Shown one piece after another: positions 62,768-64,000 of a stretch of 64,000 nt of DNA. The DNA is from an uncultured Sphingomonas sp. (lineage in GTDB: Bacteria; Pseudomonadota; Alphaproteobacteria; Sphingomonadales; Sphingomonadaceae), in contig NZ_CAJYTI010000001.1 of the NCBI RefSeq assembly GCF_913777625.1, forward strand, positions 1 through 64,000, in the 5' to 3' direction. Position numbers and translations under genes: made by a program. Each line of letters starts with the position of its first letter. Position 1 is the first letter of the stretch. The notes beneath the pieces are model-generated. The model saw only the letters and a program-made list of their open reading frames with translations. It was not told the origin of the DNA and did not search any database.

Positions 62768-63244
62768 TCGCTCCCAGCACCTGGTGCGGCATCTCGGCCG
62801 CACGGCCTGCAGCGCAGGATGCACATGGCGGTACGTCACGGCGAAGCCCGCGCCTTCCTACCGCACCGTCGCGACAGACCATCGGGGGTGGGGAGACTCC
62901 GATGCGCCGCAATGCGGATACGCACTGGCGGGTCTCGCAGCGGACGCGCTGGTCGGCCTCGTCCTCATTGTACCCACGCCGCCGACGCCGATCGCGGGCT
63001 TTGTCGATCGCTTGACTTGACCGCCGAGACCTGCCCGCCGAACCCTACAACGCCGCACCCTTCTTCGCAGGAGTCTGGTGGGACGCAGGTGTTGCCTCCA
63101 TCGTGCCAAGCCGTTATGCGCCGCACATTCGCAAGGACCCGGTGAAACTCCGGGTGGCTATTCCGGCCGCCTATCCGCCGGACAACAACACGCACCAATC
63201 CTGTCGGCGCTGCTTTGCGCCCTGTGCCCTGTTGTGGATATCCA
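62768..63244. other. Leader/intergenic region before the SulP gene
   Basis: A 477-bp gap. The first 300 bp carry no supportable gene. The last ~110 bp look structured: ACCCGG-N7-CCGGGT (about 63137-63155), then TCCGG...CCGGA (about 63163-63183), shortly before the transporter ATG. A cis-acting RNA is possible, since sulfate-transporter-linked RNA motifs are known in alphaproteobacteria, but no specific match can be claimed. Confidence 0.35.
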
Positions 63245-64000
63245 ATGACTTTCGATTTTACCGCGTACCGCCGCCAGTGGTTCACGGGCGGCATCGCCGC
63301 TCGCCGGGACGTGCTGGCCGGCATCGTTGTCGCCCTGGCGCTGATCCCCGAAGCGATCGGCTTTTCCATCATCGCCGGGGTCGACCCACGCGTGGGGCTC
63401 TACGCTTCCGTCGCGATCGCGATGACCATATCCCTCGTCGGGGGGCGTCCCGGCATGATCTCGGCCGCGACGGCGGCAGTCGCCGTCCTCGTCGGGCCGC
63501 TCGTGCGCGAACACGGAGTCGAATACCTCTTTGCGGCGACGATCCTGATGGGCGTGATCCAGATCGTCGCGGGCGTGCTGCGGCTCGATCTGGTCATGCA
63601 GTTCGTCTCGCGCTCGGTCATCACCGGCTTCGTCAACGCCCTCGCCATCCTGATCTTCCTCGCGCAGCTGCCCCAGCTGACCAATGTCGGCTGGCAGACC
63701 TATGTGATGGTCGCTGCCGGTCTCGCAATCCTCTACGGTTTCCCCCGCATCACCAAGGCGGTCCCCTCGCCGCTGGTCGCCATCCTCGTGCTGAGCGCGG
63801 TCAGCATCGCGTGTGCGCTGCCGGTCCATACGGTAGGCGACATGGGCAAGCTGCCGCAGGGCTTGCCTAGCTTCGCCCTGCCGCGCGTCCCGCTCACCCT
63901 GGAGACGCTGCGGATCATCCTGCCCTATGCGCTCACCATGGCGGCGGTGGGACTGCTGGAATCGCTGCTCACCGCGCAGATCGTGGACGACATGACCGAT
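63245..64000 (+). CDS. SulP-family inorganic anion transporter (5' part)
   Basis: The first 252 codons of a SulP/SLC26 transporter; the gene continues past the right edge. It has a short N-terminus, then TM helices starting with [34 protein letters not shown] (quoted from the SulP signature region by parts: [26 protein letters not shown]). [14 protein letters not shown] and [16 protein letters not shown] [13 protein letters not shown] follow. It probably carries sulfate or bicarbonate with H+ or Na+. Whether a C-terminal STAS domain is present cannot be seen. Confidence 0.93.
   Translation, partial: MTFDFTAYRRQWFTGGIAARRDVLAGIVVALALIPEAIGFSIIAGVDPRVGLYASVAIAMTISLVGGRPGMISAATAAVAVLVGPLVREHGVEYLFAATILMGVIQIVAGVLRLDLVMQFVSRSVITGFVNALAILIFLAQLPQLTNVGWQTYVMVAAGLAILYGFPRITKAVPSPLVAILVLSAVSIACALPVHTVGDMGKLPQGLPSFALPRVPLTLETLRIILPYALTMAAVGLLESLLTAQIVDDMTD

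Noticed and set aside
63120..63160. Cobalamin riboswitch suggested by a GGTGAAACTCCGG-like stretch
   Set aside because: The conserved GCCACTG box and the rest of the core are absent, and the downstream gene is an anion transporter.

Overview
The window is a high-GC alphaproteobacterial chromosome segment, most likely Sphingomonas or a close relative in the Sphingomonadaceae. The indications are dense, mostly overlapping genes with frequent GTG/TTG starts, several TonB-dependent receptors, an aguA-DUF3147-aguB trio, and a sigma-F/NrsF/bufferin locus like that of Caulobacter. About 63 protein genes can be supported. No tRNA, rRNA, CRISPR array, insertion sequence or phage module was seen.

Layout. 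(1) 0.1-6.7 kb, minus strand: an iron-uptake unit (TonB siderophore receptor, Sel1-repeat protein, PiuC-type hydroxylase) preceded by a Nat-type ABC exporter and a small membrane protein. (2) 6.7-30.3 kb: mostly housekeeping genes. These are queG, rpsD, an M28 peptidase, putrescine synthesis from agmatine, a DUF418 protein, a 7TM-DISM diguanylate cyclase, an acyl-CoA ligase, succinate-semialdehyde dehydrogenase, an S9 peptidase, then xseB-ispA-coaD-ppi-queA, an EF-hand protein, a CDF metal exporter, a HAD phosphatase, prmA and an SDR. Three ~95-bp REP-type repeats and one other paired repeat lie between these genes. (3) 30.9-39.4 kb, minus strand: an N-acetylgalactosamine (Aga) catabolic operon, agaR-agaZ-agaS-agaK-agaA-MFS permease-GH35 beta-galactosidase. 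(4) 39.8-53.3 kb, plus strand, divergent from agaR: a TonB-dependent receptor (AgaO-like), a 1173-residue secreted protein (three malectin-like domains, a propeller-like core, a ricin-like C-terminus), then virB2-B3-B4-B6-B8-B9'-B10-B11, all packed as if one transcription unit. (5) 53.8-58.5 kb: aquaporin, a PAS-LuxR regulator, and small stress proteins (two CsbD-like, a membrane protein, an entericidin). (6) 58.6-62.8 kb: a copper/metal-stress bufferin locus. bufA1-doxX faces sigF-nrsF, followed by bufA2-bufB-bufC, with three matching GTAACC-N16-CGTA promoters. (7) The 5' part of a SulP anion transporter runs off the right edge.

The most unusual part is region 4. A glycan-uptake receptor, a large putative glycan-binding secreted protein and a stripped-down type IV secretion apparatus appear to be co-transcribed, and they sit head to head with a GalNAc catabolic operon. 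In this window the apparatus lacks VirB1, VirB5, VirB7 and VirD4, and its VirB9 is reduced to a 123-aa lipoprotein. The arrangement suggests a surface pilus or translocation machine devoted to binding or harvesting GalNAc-containing glycans, with the lectin-like protein as tip adhesin or substrate. That role is inference from gene order and domain reading. The second notable result is the three-member sigma-F promoter set, which ties both bufferin precursor genes and the sigma operon into one regulon.
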